Below are positions 1 through 8,155 of a stretch of DNA of 61,725 nt, one piece after another (position 1 is the stretch's first letter; each line of letters starts with the position of its first letter). The DNA is from Flavobacteriales bacterium. Lineage in GTDB: Bacteria; Bacteroidota; Bacteroidia; Flavobacteriales_G; Salibacteraceae. The notes below the pieces were generated by a model. That model did no database searches and was not told where the DNA came from. It saw nothing but the letters and a program-made list of their open reading frames with translations. The position numbers and the translations under genes were made by a program. Location of the stretch: positions 1 through 61,725 of the forward strand of contig JABJJW010000007.1 of the NCBI GenBank assembly GCA_018660685.1. The letters run 5' to 3'.

Positions 1-525
1 CTTTTTACTCTTATTCTTCAATAGGTCTCTCTCATCCATACCCAGGTTCACAGCCTCATTTATTAGGGCGTTTACATGTCTTCTAAAGGTGTTATAGCTT
101 GTAGCATTGGTGTATCTGTTGAGCATAGCACTTAGTTCATCAACGCATAGTTTATTGCAATTGGAGGCATCAACAATATCCCTGTAAGTGTATCGAAGGG
201 TTGTTTTGTATTTAGCTGAGTAGTTGCTATTCAGCTTACTGTCTAAAGCAAGCTTCAGGTACTCTAGGTCAGATAATCGACCTGATTGGATTGTTTCTCT
301 TCGATGTGACTTTAGAACACCCCCTTTGGTGATGTGACTATAAACCTCCGCAGCTAATAAATTAGCCATTGACAGACGATGTTCAGCTGGGTGGTTATTC
401 GGGTGTAACGAGCTATTAATTCTTTTACCGCTATACAGCCTTATTTTCTGATTATTCAGATGAAACGAGATGAAGACTTTAAGGTCTTTGGTTTGACCAA
501 CCTTGGGGTAACTTAGATTTATCAC
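1..525 (-). CDS. Tyrosine recombinase (integrase), N-terminal part, cut by window edge
   Basis: An open minus-strand frame runs off the left edge. It begins at a GTG at 525, three codons after an in-frame TAA; the first in-frame ATG (369) would lose the arm-binding region. About 175 residues are visible. They show a basic beta-rich start (KVFISFHLNNQKIRLYSGKR) typical of the arm-type DNA-binding domain of phage-like integrases, then a helical SAM-like core-binding region (NTFRRHVNALINEAVNLGM). The catalytic R...HxxR...Y domain would lie outside the window. The gene points away from a tRNA 3' fragment at 603-647, the usual layout at one end of an integrated island. Family call is by pattern only; the element type (phage, ICE, island) cannot be told from here. 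Confidence 0.72.
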   Translation of the reverse strand, partial: MINLSYPKVGQTKDLKVFISFHLNNQKIRLYSGKRINSSLHPNNHPAEHRLSMANLLAAEVYSHITKGGVLKSHRRETIQSGRLSDLEYLKLALDSKLNSNYSAKYKTTLRYTYRDIVDASNCNKLCVDELSAMLNRYTNATSYNTFRRHVNALINEAVNLGMDERDLLKNKSKK

Positions 526-544
526 AGACAGTTCTTAGACAGTT
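526..544. repeat. Direct repeat AGACAGTT x2, 11-bp period
   Basis: AGACAGTT occurs at 526-533 and again at 537-544, one helical turn apart, directly upstream of the integrase start and about 60 bp from the tRNA fragment. Arm-type integrase sites and excisionase sites are often short direct repeats in this position. The repeat is plain in the sequence; its role is inferred. Confidence 0.5.
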
Positions 545-565
545 AAACATTTATTAGATGTTTAA
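543..565. repeat. 8-bp inverted repeat between integrase and att site
   Basis: TTAAACAT (543-550) and ATGTTTAA (558-565) are perfect inverted copies with a 7-nt spacer. They overlap the second direct repeat. This could be an operator for the integrase promoter, a recombination-protein site or a short hairpin. It is too A/T-rich to be a convincing terminator. Confidence 0.5.
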
Positions 566-602
566 TGCCCTGGTATACAGCAGCTTGTGTGGGATGAACT
601 CA

Positions 603-647
603 TGACTCATAATCAGGTGGTCCCTGGTTCGAGTCCAGGTGGGACCA
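603..647 (+). other. 3' fragment of elongator tRNA-Met (CAT), probable att site
   Basis: The stretch contains the anticodon loop CTCATAA (anticodon CAT), the T arm CCTGG-TTCGAGT-CCAGG and the acceptor 3' strand TGGGACC with discriminator A. There is no matching 5' half: the bases where GGTCCCA should stand (around 574) read TATACAG, and the anticodon stem is broken. Integrases commonly recombine into tRNA 3' ends and leave such a duplicate at the far end of the element. I infer that the element lies to the left and that the restored tRNA-Met sits beyond the window. Confidence 0.7.
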
Positions 648-940
648 CGAAAAAACCCTCATCGTTTTAGATAGCGTTGATGATTACGCAAGAACGGGAT
701 TCAATTAAGTACCGATACCTCTCCGATAATGGTATTGGACTAATAGTCGTTAGGCATGATGTGAAAGATATTGCATCATTTTTAAATAATCGGATTGGTT
801 AAGCTCTATTCTGCCTTGGTTCGTGGAGGCTCAATTCCCATCTCTTTACTCACACTTATAAAAGCCTCTATGACCAATTGTTGTTCTTTCGGAAGGCAGA
901 GCCGTCATGATTAAATACATCCATACGTTTAACCTTTAGA
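648..940. other. Intergenic stretch beside the att site, possible gene remnants
   Basis: No convincing gene is present. A 40-codon plus-strand ORF runs from 680 to 802, and a stop-to-stop frame of 32 codons on the minus strand (809-904, ending PPRTKAE before the TAG at 806-808) looks protein-like but has a TGA just upstream and no proper start. These may be ends of genes broken by integration events; I recognise neither. Confidence 0.3.
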
Positions 941-2836
941 TTAGCCTTTTAGACGGTGCACCGTCTTCATCTCGTTTTCCAGACCTCCTTCCGTTGTCAA
1001 TACTTCACGAAGCCACAACCTACATTCATCAAAGTTCGAGAAGACATGTCGTTCCGAAACAATTTTGGGTATGACCTGCATGTCCCTCATGAGATCCAGC
1101 GCATGCTTATTTGGGCCGCTCAGTGCAACTATAACTTCCCGGTCATGCAATTCTTGGATTGCGGATTCCAGCGCGTACAATCCGCTCTGATCAACAAATG
1201 GAACCTTTTCCATTCTTATCACCAGAAGATGGATATCAGACATTTCGTAGACTAACTTTCTGAAATGGGTTGTGATTCCAAAGAACATTGGCCCATTTAA
1301 ATGTTTGAAGATTACTTTCTCCCTAATGGCTGGTAGCACCTGCATTTCGTCCGCCCATAGACCGACTTCTTGTCCTTCAGACTTATTCAGGTTTGTAATT
1401 TGAACCTGATCCGCGCTGATGTCGCTCATTCGCTTTAGAAACACCACGGCGGCCATTACGAGACCGACAGCAACAGCGTAGACCAACTGCCAGAAGACAG
1501 TTAATGCCAAGACAACAAGCAGGGTGACCTTCTCGGAAGGGGCCATTTTTGGAAGCGCCTTGAGGCCCTTGTAATCCATGACTCCGATTCCAACTGTGAT
1601 GAGTATTCCCGCGAGAACTGCGGCTGGTATTTTGGAAGCAATCGGCCCTAATACGATGAGAATAATGAAGAGCAACACTCCGGCCACCATTCCACTCAGT
1701 TTGGTCTTTCCTCCAGCTTGAATATTAACTACTGTTCTAATGGTTGCACCGGCTCCAGGAAGGCCACCAAACAAGGACGCAATACTGTTACCAATTCCTT
1801 GACCAACCAACTCCTTGTTGGGGTCATGGTAGGTCTTTGTCAAGTTATCAGCAACAACGGATGTGAGCAGCGAGTCGATCGCTCCTAGCATGGCCAGCAA
1901 AAAAGCCGAGATTAGAAATGGCGCTAGTATTCCAATGTTTACTCCCATGAACACGTCATAGTGAAATTTAGGAAGTCCCATGGGGATTTCTTGGATCAAG
2001 ACATAGTCAAGCTCCAAGAAATAAGCAGTTCCAGCCACAGCAACAAGGGCCACCAAAGTAGAGGGTATGACACGCGTGATTTTTGGAAATAAGTAGATTA
2101 TGGCTATGGTAGAAAGGCATAGAATTAGTTCTATGAGACCAATGTTGGAGAGCGCTTTTCTAATATGTCGGATTGATCCAAAAACACCTCTTCCATCATT
2201 GGTAGCCAACATGATGGCTTCATCTCTTATATCCTGAGCAGTAACATCTACAGCTCGTAGAATCGTCTCCTTAAAATCCTCTAAAACAAGAATGCCATCT
2301 TCAGCTTCTTCCTTTAATATTCGATCTAGAATGAGTTCTTCCGCGTGAGGCATAAAACTCTCGATGACGGCTTCGTCTTCTCCAGCATAATATCCAAGAG
2401 CTGGTGGAATCTGTGTAATTAATATGATAACACCGATTCCTGTCATAAACCCCGAAACCACGGTGTAGGGTATAAACTTGATGAATGTACCTAGCTTAAG
2501 AAAACCTAGTCCAATTTGGATTAGACCAGCCAGAAAGAAGACCATTAAAATGATCGGCAGGGCGTGCTCTATCTGCCCCTCGAAGGCTTCAAGGAGTCCA
2601 GCTACCACCAACATGCTGAGGGCGGTCATCGGCGCGGTCGGCCCACTAATTTGTGTTGGAGTTCCGCCAAAAAGGGCTGCAAAAAAGGCGATGAATGCCG
2701 CTCCATAAAGACCAGCGGCGGCACCTAGCCCACTTTGTTCACCAAAGGCTAAAGCTAAGGGTAGAGCTACGATTCCAGCAGTAATACCGCCTAACAAATC
2801 GTATCTGAAGTGCTGAAAATCAAAAAACCTTTTCAC
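941..2836 (-). CDS. SulP (SLC26) family anion permease with STAS domain
   Basis: This 631-residue inner-membrane transporter belongs to the SulP family, which moves sulfate, bicarbonate or other anions by symport or exchange. The N-terminus (FRYDLLGGITAGIVALPLAL) and TPTQISGPTAPMT are the family hallmarks of the first membrane helices. About 12 hydrophobic segments follow, with an insertion at about residues 160-215 of acidic, soluble character. The C-terminal ~110 residues form a STAS domain (MEKVPFVDQSGLYALESAI). Start is GTG at 2836. A small acidic secreted ORF lies 50 bp upstream on the same strand and may be cotranscribed. Substrate cannot be read from sequence; in marine bacteria bicarbonate or sulfate are both plausible. 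Confidence 0.9.
   Translation of the reverse strand: MKRFFDFQHFRYDLLGGITAGIVALPLALAFGEQSGLGAAAGLYGAAFIAFFAALFGGTPTQISGPTAPMTALSMLVVAGLLEAFEGQIEHALPIILMVFFLAGLIQIGLGFLKLGTFIKFIPYTVVSGFMTGIGVIILITQIPPALGYYAGEDEAVIESFMPHAEELILDRILKEEAEDGILVLEDFKETILRAVDVTAQDIRDEAIMLATNDGRGVFGSIRHIRKALSNIGLIELILCLSTIAIIYLFPKITRVIPSTLVALVAVAGTAYFLELDYVLIQEIPMGLPKFHYDVFMGVNIGILAPFLISAFLLAMLGAIDSLLTSVVADNLTKTYHDPNKELVGQGIGNSIASLFGGLPGAGATIRTVVNIQAGGKTKLSGMVAGVLLFIILIVLGPIASKIPAAVLAGILITVGIGVMDYKGLKALPKMAPSEKVTLLVVLALTVFWQLVYAVAVGLVMAAVVFLKRMSDISADQVQITNLNKSEGQEVGLWADEMQVLPAIREKVIFKHLNGPMFFGITTHFRKLVYEMSDIHLLVIRMEKVPFVDQSGLYALESAIQELHDREVIVALSGPNKHALDLMRDMQVIPKIVSERHVFSNFDECRLWLREVLTTEGGLENEMKTVHRLKG
951..966. repeat. 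Perfect 16-bp palindrome over the end of the SulP gene
   Basis: AGACGGTGCACCGTCT is its own reverse complement and encodes residues close to the SulP stop codon. As RNA it would fold into a 6-bp stem with a TGCA loop, but no U-run follows on the minus strand, so it is a poor intrinsic terminator. It may be chance or a protein-binding site. Confidence 0.4.
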
Positions 2837-2886
2837 AGGAGAAAAATTTAAGAATGATAAAGTAGAGGATATGGGCTAATGAAAAA

Positions 2887-3225
2887 TCAGACCAATTCAG
2901 GAGGAGGCGTGCTAATGTCAATCCTCTGGTTCATTCCAAATTGATGACGACTCAGGTTAGAACCGTCCGATAAGTCCCGGGCATGGGATTCGAATCCAAT
3001 ATCAACGAGGGCGAATTCTTCCGACTCATCCGATTCCTCCTCGTTATTCGTTTCTTCTTCTTTTTCCTCTTTCTCATTGACATTGTCGAGGACCATGATC
3101 GATATACTATCGTCGAATACGGAGGTTGCCGAAATGACGGGAACCCAAAGTATGGCAATAATTAGAAGCCAAGAAAGGGCAGAAGTTGATATCGAGATAG
3201 TTGTCGGGATGAGAGTTCTGTGTTG
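2887..3225 (-). CDS. Small acidic secreted or membrane-anchored protein, start codon unclear
   Basis: The frame is open from an in-frame TAA at 3226-3228 to the stop at 2887-2889. It reads through a signal-peptide-like segment (ALSWLLIIAILWVPVISA) and then a highly acidic stretch (NEKEEKEEETNNEEESDESEE) and a C-terminal tail ending STPPPELV. The only ATG, at 3096, lies after the hydrophobic segment and would leave a 69-residue cytosolic peptide. No ATG, GTG or TTG precedes the signal segment in frame; ATC (3210, 3198), ATA (3192) or ATT (3162) would have to serve, or there is a frameshift. A TATCTTTG promoter box sits just upstream. Small secreted proteins with acidic runs near SulP genes are known to me from marine flavobacteria, without a function. 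Confidence 0.5.
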   Translation of the reverse strand, partial: QHRTLIPTTISISTSALSWLLIIAILWVPVISATSVFDDSISIMVLDNVNEKEEKEEETNNEEESDESEEFALVDIGFESHARDLSDGSNLSRHQFGMNQRIDISTPPPELV

Positions 3226-3238
3226 TTAGTGTCGACCC

Positions 3239-3246
3239 CAAAGATA
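3239..3246 (-). promoter_or_regulatory. Promoter -7 box TATCTTTG for the small acidic ORF / SulP
   Basis: On the minus strand the sequence reads TATCTTTG, a full match to the Bacteroidota TAnnTTTG element. Transcription would start near 3232, just outside the open frame of the small acidic protein. I see no good TTG at -33. Confidence 0.45.
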
Positions 3247-3434
3247 GTGAGGTGTTCATCTCAATTAACAGCTAAAGTGAGTTCAAGTGCAAATTATAGT
3301 TAGTGAGAAGTGCGAGATGCATTCCATGTTTTTACGTATTCTCAGTTCTAAACAATCGAATTTTAACGCTTAACGGATTTGAATGGCGTTCATATGCTAA
3401 AAAACTACTTCGTTTGCATAGGTTTTAGAGAGAA

Positions 3435-4226
3435 TTGAGAAGTAACTGGAAAGATAAATTGGTTTGGGTCACAGGTGCCTCGAGCGGCTTAGGAGAAGCT
3501 TTTGCCCGTGAGTTTGCGAACCAAGGAGCTAAAGTGGTCCTCAGCAGCCGATCAGAAGAGAAGCTCGAGGCCATTCTGCAAACGCTTCCGGGCGAAAATC
3601 ACAAGATCATTCCGGTCGATGTTTCCAATCAAGATTCCATTCAAAGAGCTATTCAAGAAAATGCTGAGATTGTTTCAGCTACGGATGTCCTCATCAATAA
3701 TGCTGGAATTAGTCAACGGGCATTGATGACCGAGACCTCGTTAGAAACCGAGCGACGAATTATGGAAACCAACTATTTCGGAGCGACTGCTTTGACCAAG
3801 GCTGTATTACCAGGTATGATCAACAGAAAGAACGGATCCATCATCGTCATGAGTTCGCCTGCAGGAGCTTTCGGATTCCCACTCAGATCGTCTTATTCCG
3901 CTTCGAAACACGCACTTCACGGATACTTTGATACACTCCGCGCTGAATTAAAAGGATCTGGAATAACGATCACCTTGGCTCTCCCCGGACGCGTGAAAAC
4001 CAACATGTCCATAAATGCCATGATGGGAGACGGGAGCAACCAAGGAACAATGGATGAGAGGTTGAATCATGGCCTCGAACCTGATATCTGTGCGAAAAGA
4101 ATAATGAACGCGGCATCAAAGGGTAAAGCAGAGCTTTATCTGGGTCGCGAGCAGGCCCTTATATATATTAAGCGATACTTACCTAGTTTGTTTCGGAAGA
4201 TCGTAACCAAATTCAATCCTAATTAG
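3435..4226 (+). CDS. Short-chain dehydrogenase/reductase (SDR)
   Basis: This 263-residue NAD(P)-dependent oxidoreductase of the classical SDR family has a Rossmann fold. The cofactor motif TGASSGLG lies at residues 13-20, the NNAG motif at 88-91, and the catalytic Ser140/141 with Tyr154-x3-Lys158 in SSYSASK. Start is TTG at 3435; the protein begins five residues before the first beta strand, which fits the family. It resembles DHRS7-like SDRs, but substrate is unknown. The VOC gene follows after one base, so the two are surely cotranscribed and may act on the same compound. Confidence 0.88.
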   Translation: MRSNWKDKLVWVTGASSGLGEAFAREFANQGAKVVLSSRSEEKLEAILQTLPGENHKIIPVDVSNQDSIQRAIQENAEIVSATDVLINNAGISQRALMTETSLETERRIMETNYFGATALTKAVLPGMINRKNGSIIVMSSPAGAFGFPLRSSYSASKHALHGYFDTLRAELKGSGITITLALPGRVKTNMSINAMMGDGSNQGTMDERLNHGLEPDICAKRIMNAASKGKAELYLGREQALIYIKRYLPSLFRKIVTKFNPN

Positions 4227-4227
4227 A

Positions 4228-5268
4228 ATGTTAAACGGAATTCAACAGGTCGGAATCGGAACTCCAAATGTGCACGAGTCATTTAAGTGGTACCGGAGGA
4301 ATTTCGGATTTGACGTACCTGTTTTTGATGAGGCGGCTGAGGCACCATTGATGACTCAGTATACCGGTGAAAAAGTCCAATCCCGTCATGCTATACTGGC
4401 CATGAACCTTAACGGTGGCGGAGGAATGGAGATCTGGCAGTATACGAGCCGAGAACCTGAAACTCAAACTCCATTCTCACTTCTACAACTGGGCTTGCTA
4501 GTCACAAGGATTAAATGTGAGAATGCCTTAGAAGGACGAAACAAGTTGATTGAAAACAATCCTTCCGAGGTGAAGAATGACCCGTTAGGCAAGCCTTCAT
4601 TTTCACTCACCGACCCGTTTCGAAATCGATTTATTGTTGCTGAATCTGACAATTGGTACCAGCACAAGAACAGCACATTTGGCGGCATCGAAGGGATTGT
4701 GATCGGCGTTTCCGATATGGAAAAGTCACTGAAATTTTATCGTGATGTTCTCCAGATTGACGACGTCTTGTTTGATGAAGAACGAGTGTTTGAAGATTTT
4801 GCTGGCCTCGAAGGAGGCGATCAAACATTCCGAAGAGTACGACTTGCCCCTTCGAAGAGAAACACCGGGGCCTTTTCAAAGGTGTTTGGAGCTTTCTATG
4901 TCGAGTTGGTTGAGGCCAAATCGACTCCGAACACAGGTCACAATATGAAGGATCGTTTTTGGGGAGATCAAGGATTTATCCATCTCTGTTTTGACGTGAA
5001 CCAGATGGACACGATCAAGAAGCGTGCGGATGATCTGAACAATTCATTCACCATCGATACCGGCGATTCCTTTTCAATGGGAGAGGCCGCAGGTAGGTTT
5101 GCTTATTTAGAGGATCCAGACGGGACATTGATCGAGCTTGTAGAAACCCACAAGATCACGGTGGCTAAAAAACTCGGCTGGAGATTGAATCTAAGTGAAA
5201 GTCGAAAGCGTAAACCATTGCCCGACTTCGTGTTTAAAGTCATCGGCATGACCAGAGTGAAAGACTAA
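4228..5268 (+). CDS. Two-domain VOC (glyoxalase/dioxygenase superfamily) protein
   Basis: This 346-residue cytosolic protein carries two vicinal-oxygen-chelate modules. The first begins IQQVGIGTPNVHESFKWY, the second begins IEGIVIGVSDMEKSLKFYRD and ends with YLEDPDGTLIELVE. The classic metal ligands are only partly visible: a glutamate near the end of each module, and IHLCFDV in the second. Such tandem VOC proteins include ring-cleaving dioxygenases and isomerases. One base separates it from the SDR upstream. Its 3' end overlaps the convergent acyltransferase gene by 4 bp. Exact reaction unknown. Confidence 0.78.
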   Translation: MLNGIQQVGIGTPNVHESFKWYRRNFGFDVPVFDEAAEAPLMTQYTGEKVQSRHAILAMNLNGGGGMEIWQYTSREPETQTPFSLLQLGLLVTRIKCENALEGRNKLIENNPSEVKNDPLGKPSFSLTDPFRNRFIVAESDNWYQHKNSTFGGIEGIVIGVSDMEKSLKFYRDVLQIDDVLFDEERVFEDFAGLEGGDQTFRRVRLAPSKRNTGAFSKVFGAFYVELVEAKSTPNTGHNMKDRFWGDQGFIHLCFDVNQMDTIKKRADDLNNSFTIDTGDSFSMGEAAGRFAYLEDPDGTLIELVETHKITVAKKLGWRLNLSESRKRKPLPDFVFKVIGMTRVKD

Positions 5269-6518
5269 CGAATTAAGGCTTTAACCTCTTCATTCAACAT
5301 TTTAAAGTCGTCCCGATACGCCACCTTTTTCCAATTGTAATGCGCGAATAGGAACTCATCGACCACTTCTCCGCCAATTTTTGAGATCAGATATACGGTC
5401 AGTGGGACAAGTAGACCCATCCAGCCGAAAAGAGAACCGAAGACAATGGCCAGAATGATTGTTTGAAAGGAATATAAAATGAGATTTCCAGCAATGTGGA
5501 TGGTGGTGTAAAATATGATGTCTTTAATTTTATTGTCAATGAGCCATTGGGAAATGTAGTGCGGAAGCAAACTCGGAATAAACGATATAAGCATAATGGG
5601 CGCAAGAATGGCGCGCTGTACCCAATAGACATCTTTACTATACTGATGTTTTAGGATCCCTTCTGTACGCTGGTCAAGTCCAACGCGTATTGCAGTTTCC
5701 TTCCACTCTGCACTAAGGGCGTCTTCACCCAAATCATTGAGCTTTTCAACCAGAGCTCGCTCACTTTGGAACACCGTGTCATCTTCTATGTAAAACTCGC
5801 TTCGCTCCTCGAGTCGATCGAGCCTGAGTGCCATCAGCGCTTTTTCAGTTAGGCAGTCGTCCGAATAGTTGTTCACTTCAATGAAATGTCTTTTCAGCTC
5901 CACTGCGATATCGCTTGTTAGTTTTTGGAACGCTTTATTTTCGTTTTCACGATACAGGTCGCGATATTCATTCACATCAATGGCTTTCCCAAATCGAGTT
6001 GCTATGGTACTCCGAAACTGACGATACCTCGAATAGTTATTGGCCATAGGAACGATGTACATTTTATCACCACCATGTTTTTCAAGATAATTTAATGCTA
6101 ACCTCGCGCTTCCTTTCTGTAATGGCTGAACGGTCTTATGTTGTACGCTCGCACCTTCTGGAAAAATAAGTACGTGACCATGGTTGTCGAACTCCTCATA
6201 ACATGCACCGAAGCTGGTTGCGTTATCCTTGAGGGAAGAGTACCCGTCTCTAAATCGAAATACAGGGAGCATCCATATTCGCCGAAAGATAAAATTGAGA
6301 ATCGGGTTCCGAAAAATGTCTCCTCTAACCAAAACAGACACCCCATTTCGAAGAATGAGCGGTAAAAAGAAATAGTCAAGGGCAGAATTAGGATGGGTGC
6401 AAGCGAAAATGATTGGACCGTCGGTTGGTAAATCTTCTTCAAAATGAATATAGAGTTTCCTAAACCAGATCGGCACAACACTGCGCATCCAAAACTCCCA
6501 ATAGCGGAACCAAAGCAT
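5265..6518 (-). CDS. PlsC-like acyltransferase with C-terminal membrane region
   Basis: This 417-residue protein belongs to the glycerolipid acyltransferase (LPAAT/PlsC) family, which transfers acyl chains to lysophosphatidate or related lipids at the inner membrane. Motif I is THPNSALD with His42 and Asp48 (the HxxxxxD form common in Bacteroidota). Motif III is FPEGAS at about 119-124. The last third has hydrophobic membrane segments (residues 300-390) not found in minimal PlsC. Start is ATG at 6518. However, a TAnnTTTG box at 6524-6531 would place the transcript start almost on that ATG, so the ATG at 6488 (MRSVVPIW) is a serious alternative. Confidence 0.82.
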   Translation of the reverse strand: MLWFRYWEFWMRSVVPIWFRKLYIHFEEDLPTDGPIIFACTHPNSALDYFFLPLILRNGVSVLVRGDIFRNPILNFIFRRIWMLPVFRFRDGYSSLKDNATSFGACYEEFDNHGHVLIFPEGASVQHKTVQPLQKGSARLALNYLEKHGGDKMYIVPMANNYSRYRQFRSTIATRFGKAIDVNEYRDLYRENENKAFQKLTSDIAVELKRHFIEVNNYSDDCLTEKALMALRLDRLEERSEFYIEDDTVFQSERALVEKLNDLGEDALSAEWKETAIRVGLDQRTEGILKHQYSKDVYWVQRAILAPIMLISFIPSLLPHYISQWLIDNKIKDIIFYTTIHIAGNLILYSFQTIILAIVFGSLFGWMGLLVPLTVYLISKIGGEVVDEFLFAHYNWKKVAYRDDFKMLNEEVKALIR

Positions 6519-6523
6519 GAGGG

Positions 6524-6531
6524 CAAAGGTA
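6524..6531 (-). promoter_or_regulatory. Promoter -7 box TACCTTTG for the acyltransferase
   Basis: Minus strand TACCTTTG is a perfect TAnnTTTG match. The expected transcription start, about 7 nt downstream, falls at or next to the ATG at 6518, implying either a leaderless mRNA or initiation at 6488. Confidence 0.42.
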
Positions 6532-6649
6532 GCTTTGAAGCGTGATCGACTGACGACGTTATTATTCTTATGGAGTCCGCATTATTATTTGGCTCCCAAA
6601 CTTTATCATTCAATAGAGGATGTGTAATCTTGCCGCAAATTTGGAAGCG

Positions 6650-8005
6650 ATGAAAGTGAGTTCAGTGAACCCTTGGAATTTGAAGGTGATAGAGGAGTTT
6701 AACGTGCATTCGATCGAGGAAACAGATTCAGTAATTCAAGATGTGAATGATGCATTTTACGAATGGAGAACTACTTCATTTAGCGAGCGATCCAGATTAT
6801 TCAATGCCGCTTCTGATGTACTCGTTAAGAATAAAAATAAGTATGCTCAGCACATCACCTCAGAAATGGGGAAACCCATTGTTGAGTCCCTTGCAGAAGT
6901 TGAAAAATGTGCTTGGGTGTGTCGATTTTATGCGGAAAATGCCGAGTCATTTCTTCAACCCAAAGAAATCGAAACAGATGCTCAAAGGAGCTTTGTCAAG
7001 TACGACCCACTTGGGGTGATCTATGCAATCATGCCATGGAATTTTCCATTTTGGCAAGTCTTCCGTTTTGCCGCTCCAACACTCATGGCAGGAAATGTAG
7101 GGATCCTCAAACATGCGCTAAATGTGACTCGATGTGCTCTGGACATCGAAGAGGTCTTTGTAGAGGCCGGCTTCCCTCAAAACGTATTTCGGACTTTGAT
7201 TCTTGATAACGATCACGCGAGTAAAGTCATTGAACACCCAATGATTAAAGCGGTTTCATTGACTGGAAGCGAACGAGCAGGTGTTGCCGTTGCCTCAATT
7301 GCAGGTGCTTCTCTCAAGCCCAGTCTTCTCGAGCTCGGAGGTAGTAACGCCGTAATTGTGTTGAAAGACGCTGATGTGGATCAGGCTGTTGACACAGGTT
7401 TCAAAGCGAGATTCTTGAACACAGGTCAAAGTTGTATCGCTGGCAAGAGGTTTTTAGTGGCAGATGAAGTATTTGATGAGTACGTAGAGAAATTCAATGC
7501 AAAGGTTCGAGAGCTCAAATTCAATGAACCGACAGATTCATCCACTCGAATAGGACCTTTGGCACGAGTCGACTTGGCTGAAGGAATCGAGCGACAAGTC
7601 AATGACTCGATTGAAAAAGGAGCACGATTATTAACCGGCGGAACAAGGGACGGAGCCAAGTATGATCCAACCGTGTTAGTTGATGTTGAGCCGGGTATGG
7701 CAGCGTTTGATGAAGAATTGTTTGGCCCAGTAGCGCCCTTCATCCGAATCCAGGATTTGGACGAAGCAATTGACTTGAGCAATGACTCTAATTATGGATT
7801 AGGGGTTACGATCTGCACTGGAGACACGGACGCCATACTTGAGCGGGTCGGTGAATTTGAAGAAGGAGCTGTATTCATTAATGAATTTGTAAAAAGTGAC
7901 CCTCGTCTTCCATTCGGAGGCATCAAAAATTCTGGTTATGGACGAGAGCTTGCATTAGAAGGCATACTCGAATTCGTCAATGCCAAAACCGTGTACGTTA
8001 AGTAA
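6650..8005 (+). CDS. NAD(P)-dependent aldehyde dehydrogenase, succinate-semialdehyde type
   Basis: This 451-residue enzyme oxidises an aldehyde to its acid. With the start at 6650 the general base is Glu228 in LLELGGS and the nucleophile Cys262 in NTGQSCIAGKRF. The segment IMPWNFPFWQVFRFAAPTL is typical of the YneI/GabD1 group that acts on succinate semialdehyde. I chose ATG 6650 over ATG 6620 because the family starts with the VNPW strand and the ten extra residues match nothing. It feeds the TCA cycle at succinate, and the succinate dehydrogenase genes lie nearby, though on the other strand. Confidence 0.88.
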   Translation: MKVSSVNPWNLKVIEEFNVHSIEETDSVIQDVNDAFYEWRTTSFSERSRLFNAASDVLVKNKNKYAQHITSEMGKPIVESLAEVEKCAWVCRFYAENAESFLQPKEIETDAQRSFVKYDPLGVIYAIMPWNFPFWQVFRFAAPTLMAGNVGILKHALNVTRCALDIEEVFVEAGFPQNVFRTLILDNDHASKVIEHPMIKAVSLTGSERAGVAVASIAGASLKPSLLELGGSNAVIVLKDADVDQAVDTGFKARFLNTGQSCIAGKRFLVADEVFDEYVEKFNAKVRELKFNEPTDSSTRIGPLARVDLAEGIERQVNDSIEKGARLLTGGTRDGAKYDPTVLVDVEPGMAAFDEELFGPVAPFIRIQDLDEAIDLSNDSNYGLGVTICTGDTDAILERVGEFEEGAVFINEFVKSDPRLPFGGIKNSGYGRELALEGILEFVNAKTVYVK

Positions 8006-8155
8006 GAAACTAGATATATTTTCAACTTCTCTTCGCCCTTAACTCGTCAATATCAGATGATGGCGGATGTTGTTGACCGCACTCAGCCTTGAAGCTTTCG
8101 GAGATTTTATTATATTCCGTGTCTAGTTATTCCTCTTCATCAAAAAGACTGACCC

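Noticed and set aside
574-647. Intact tRNA-Met gene
   Set aside because: The 5' acceptor strand and D arm are absent and the anticodon stem is broken; only the 3' part is present.
680-802. 40-codon plus-strand ORF
   Set aside because: No RBS, no recognisable family and a position in a scarred region next to the att site; likely chance.
956-1255. 99-codon plus-strand ORF antisense to the SulP STAS domain
   Set aside because: The minus-strand frame is a clear SulP protein; this ORF is its shadow.
6098-6613. 171-codon minus-strand ORF
   Set aside because: It overlaps the acyltransferase in another frame, whose HPNSALD and FPEGAS motifs are clear; the shadow ORF has no recognisable features.
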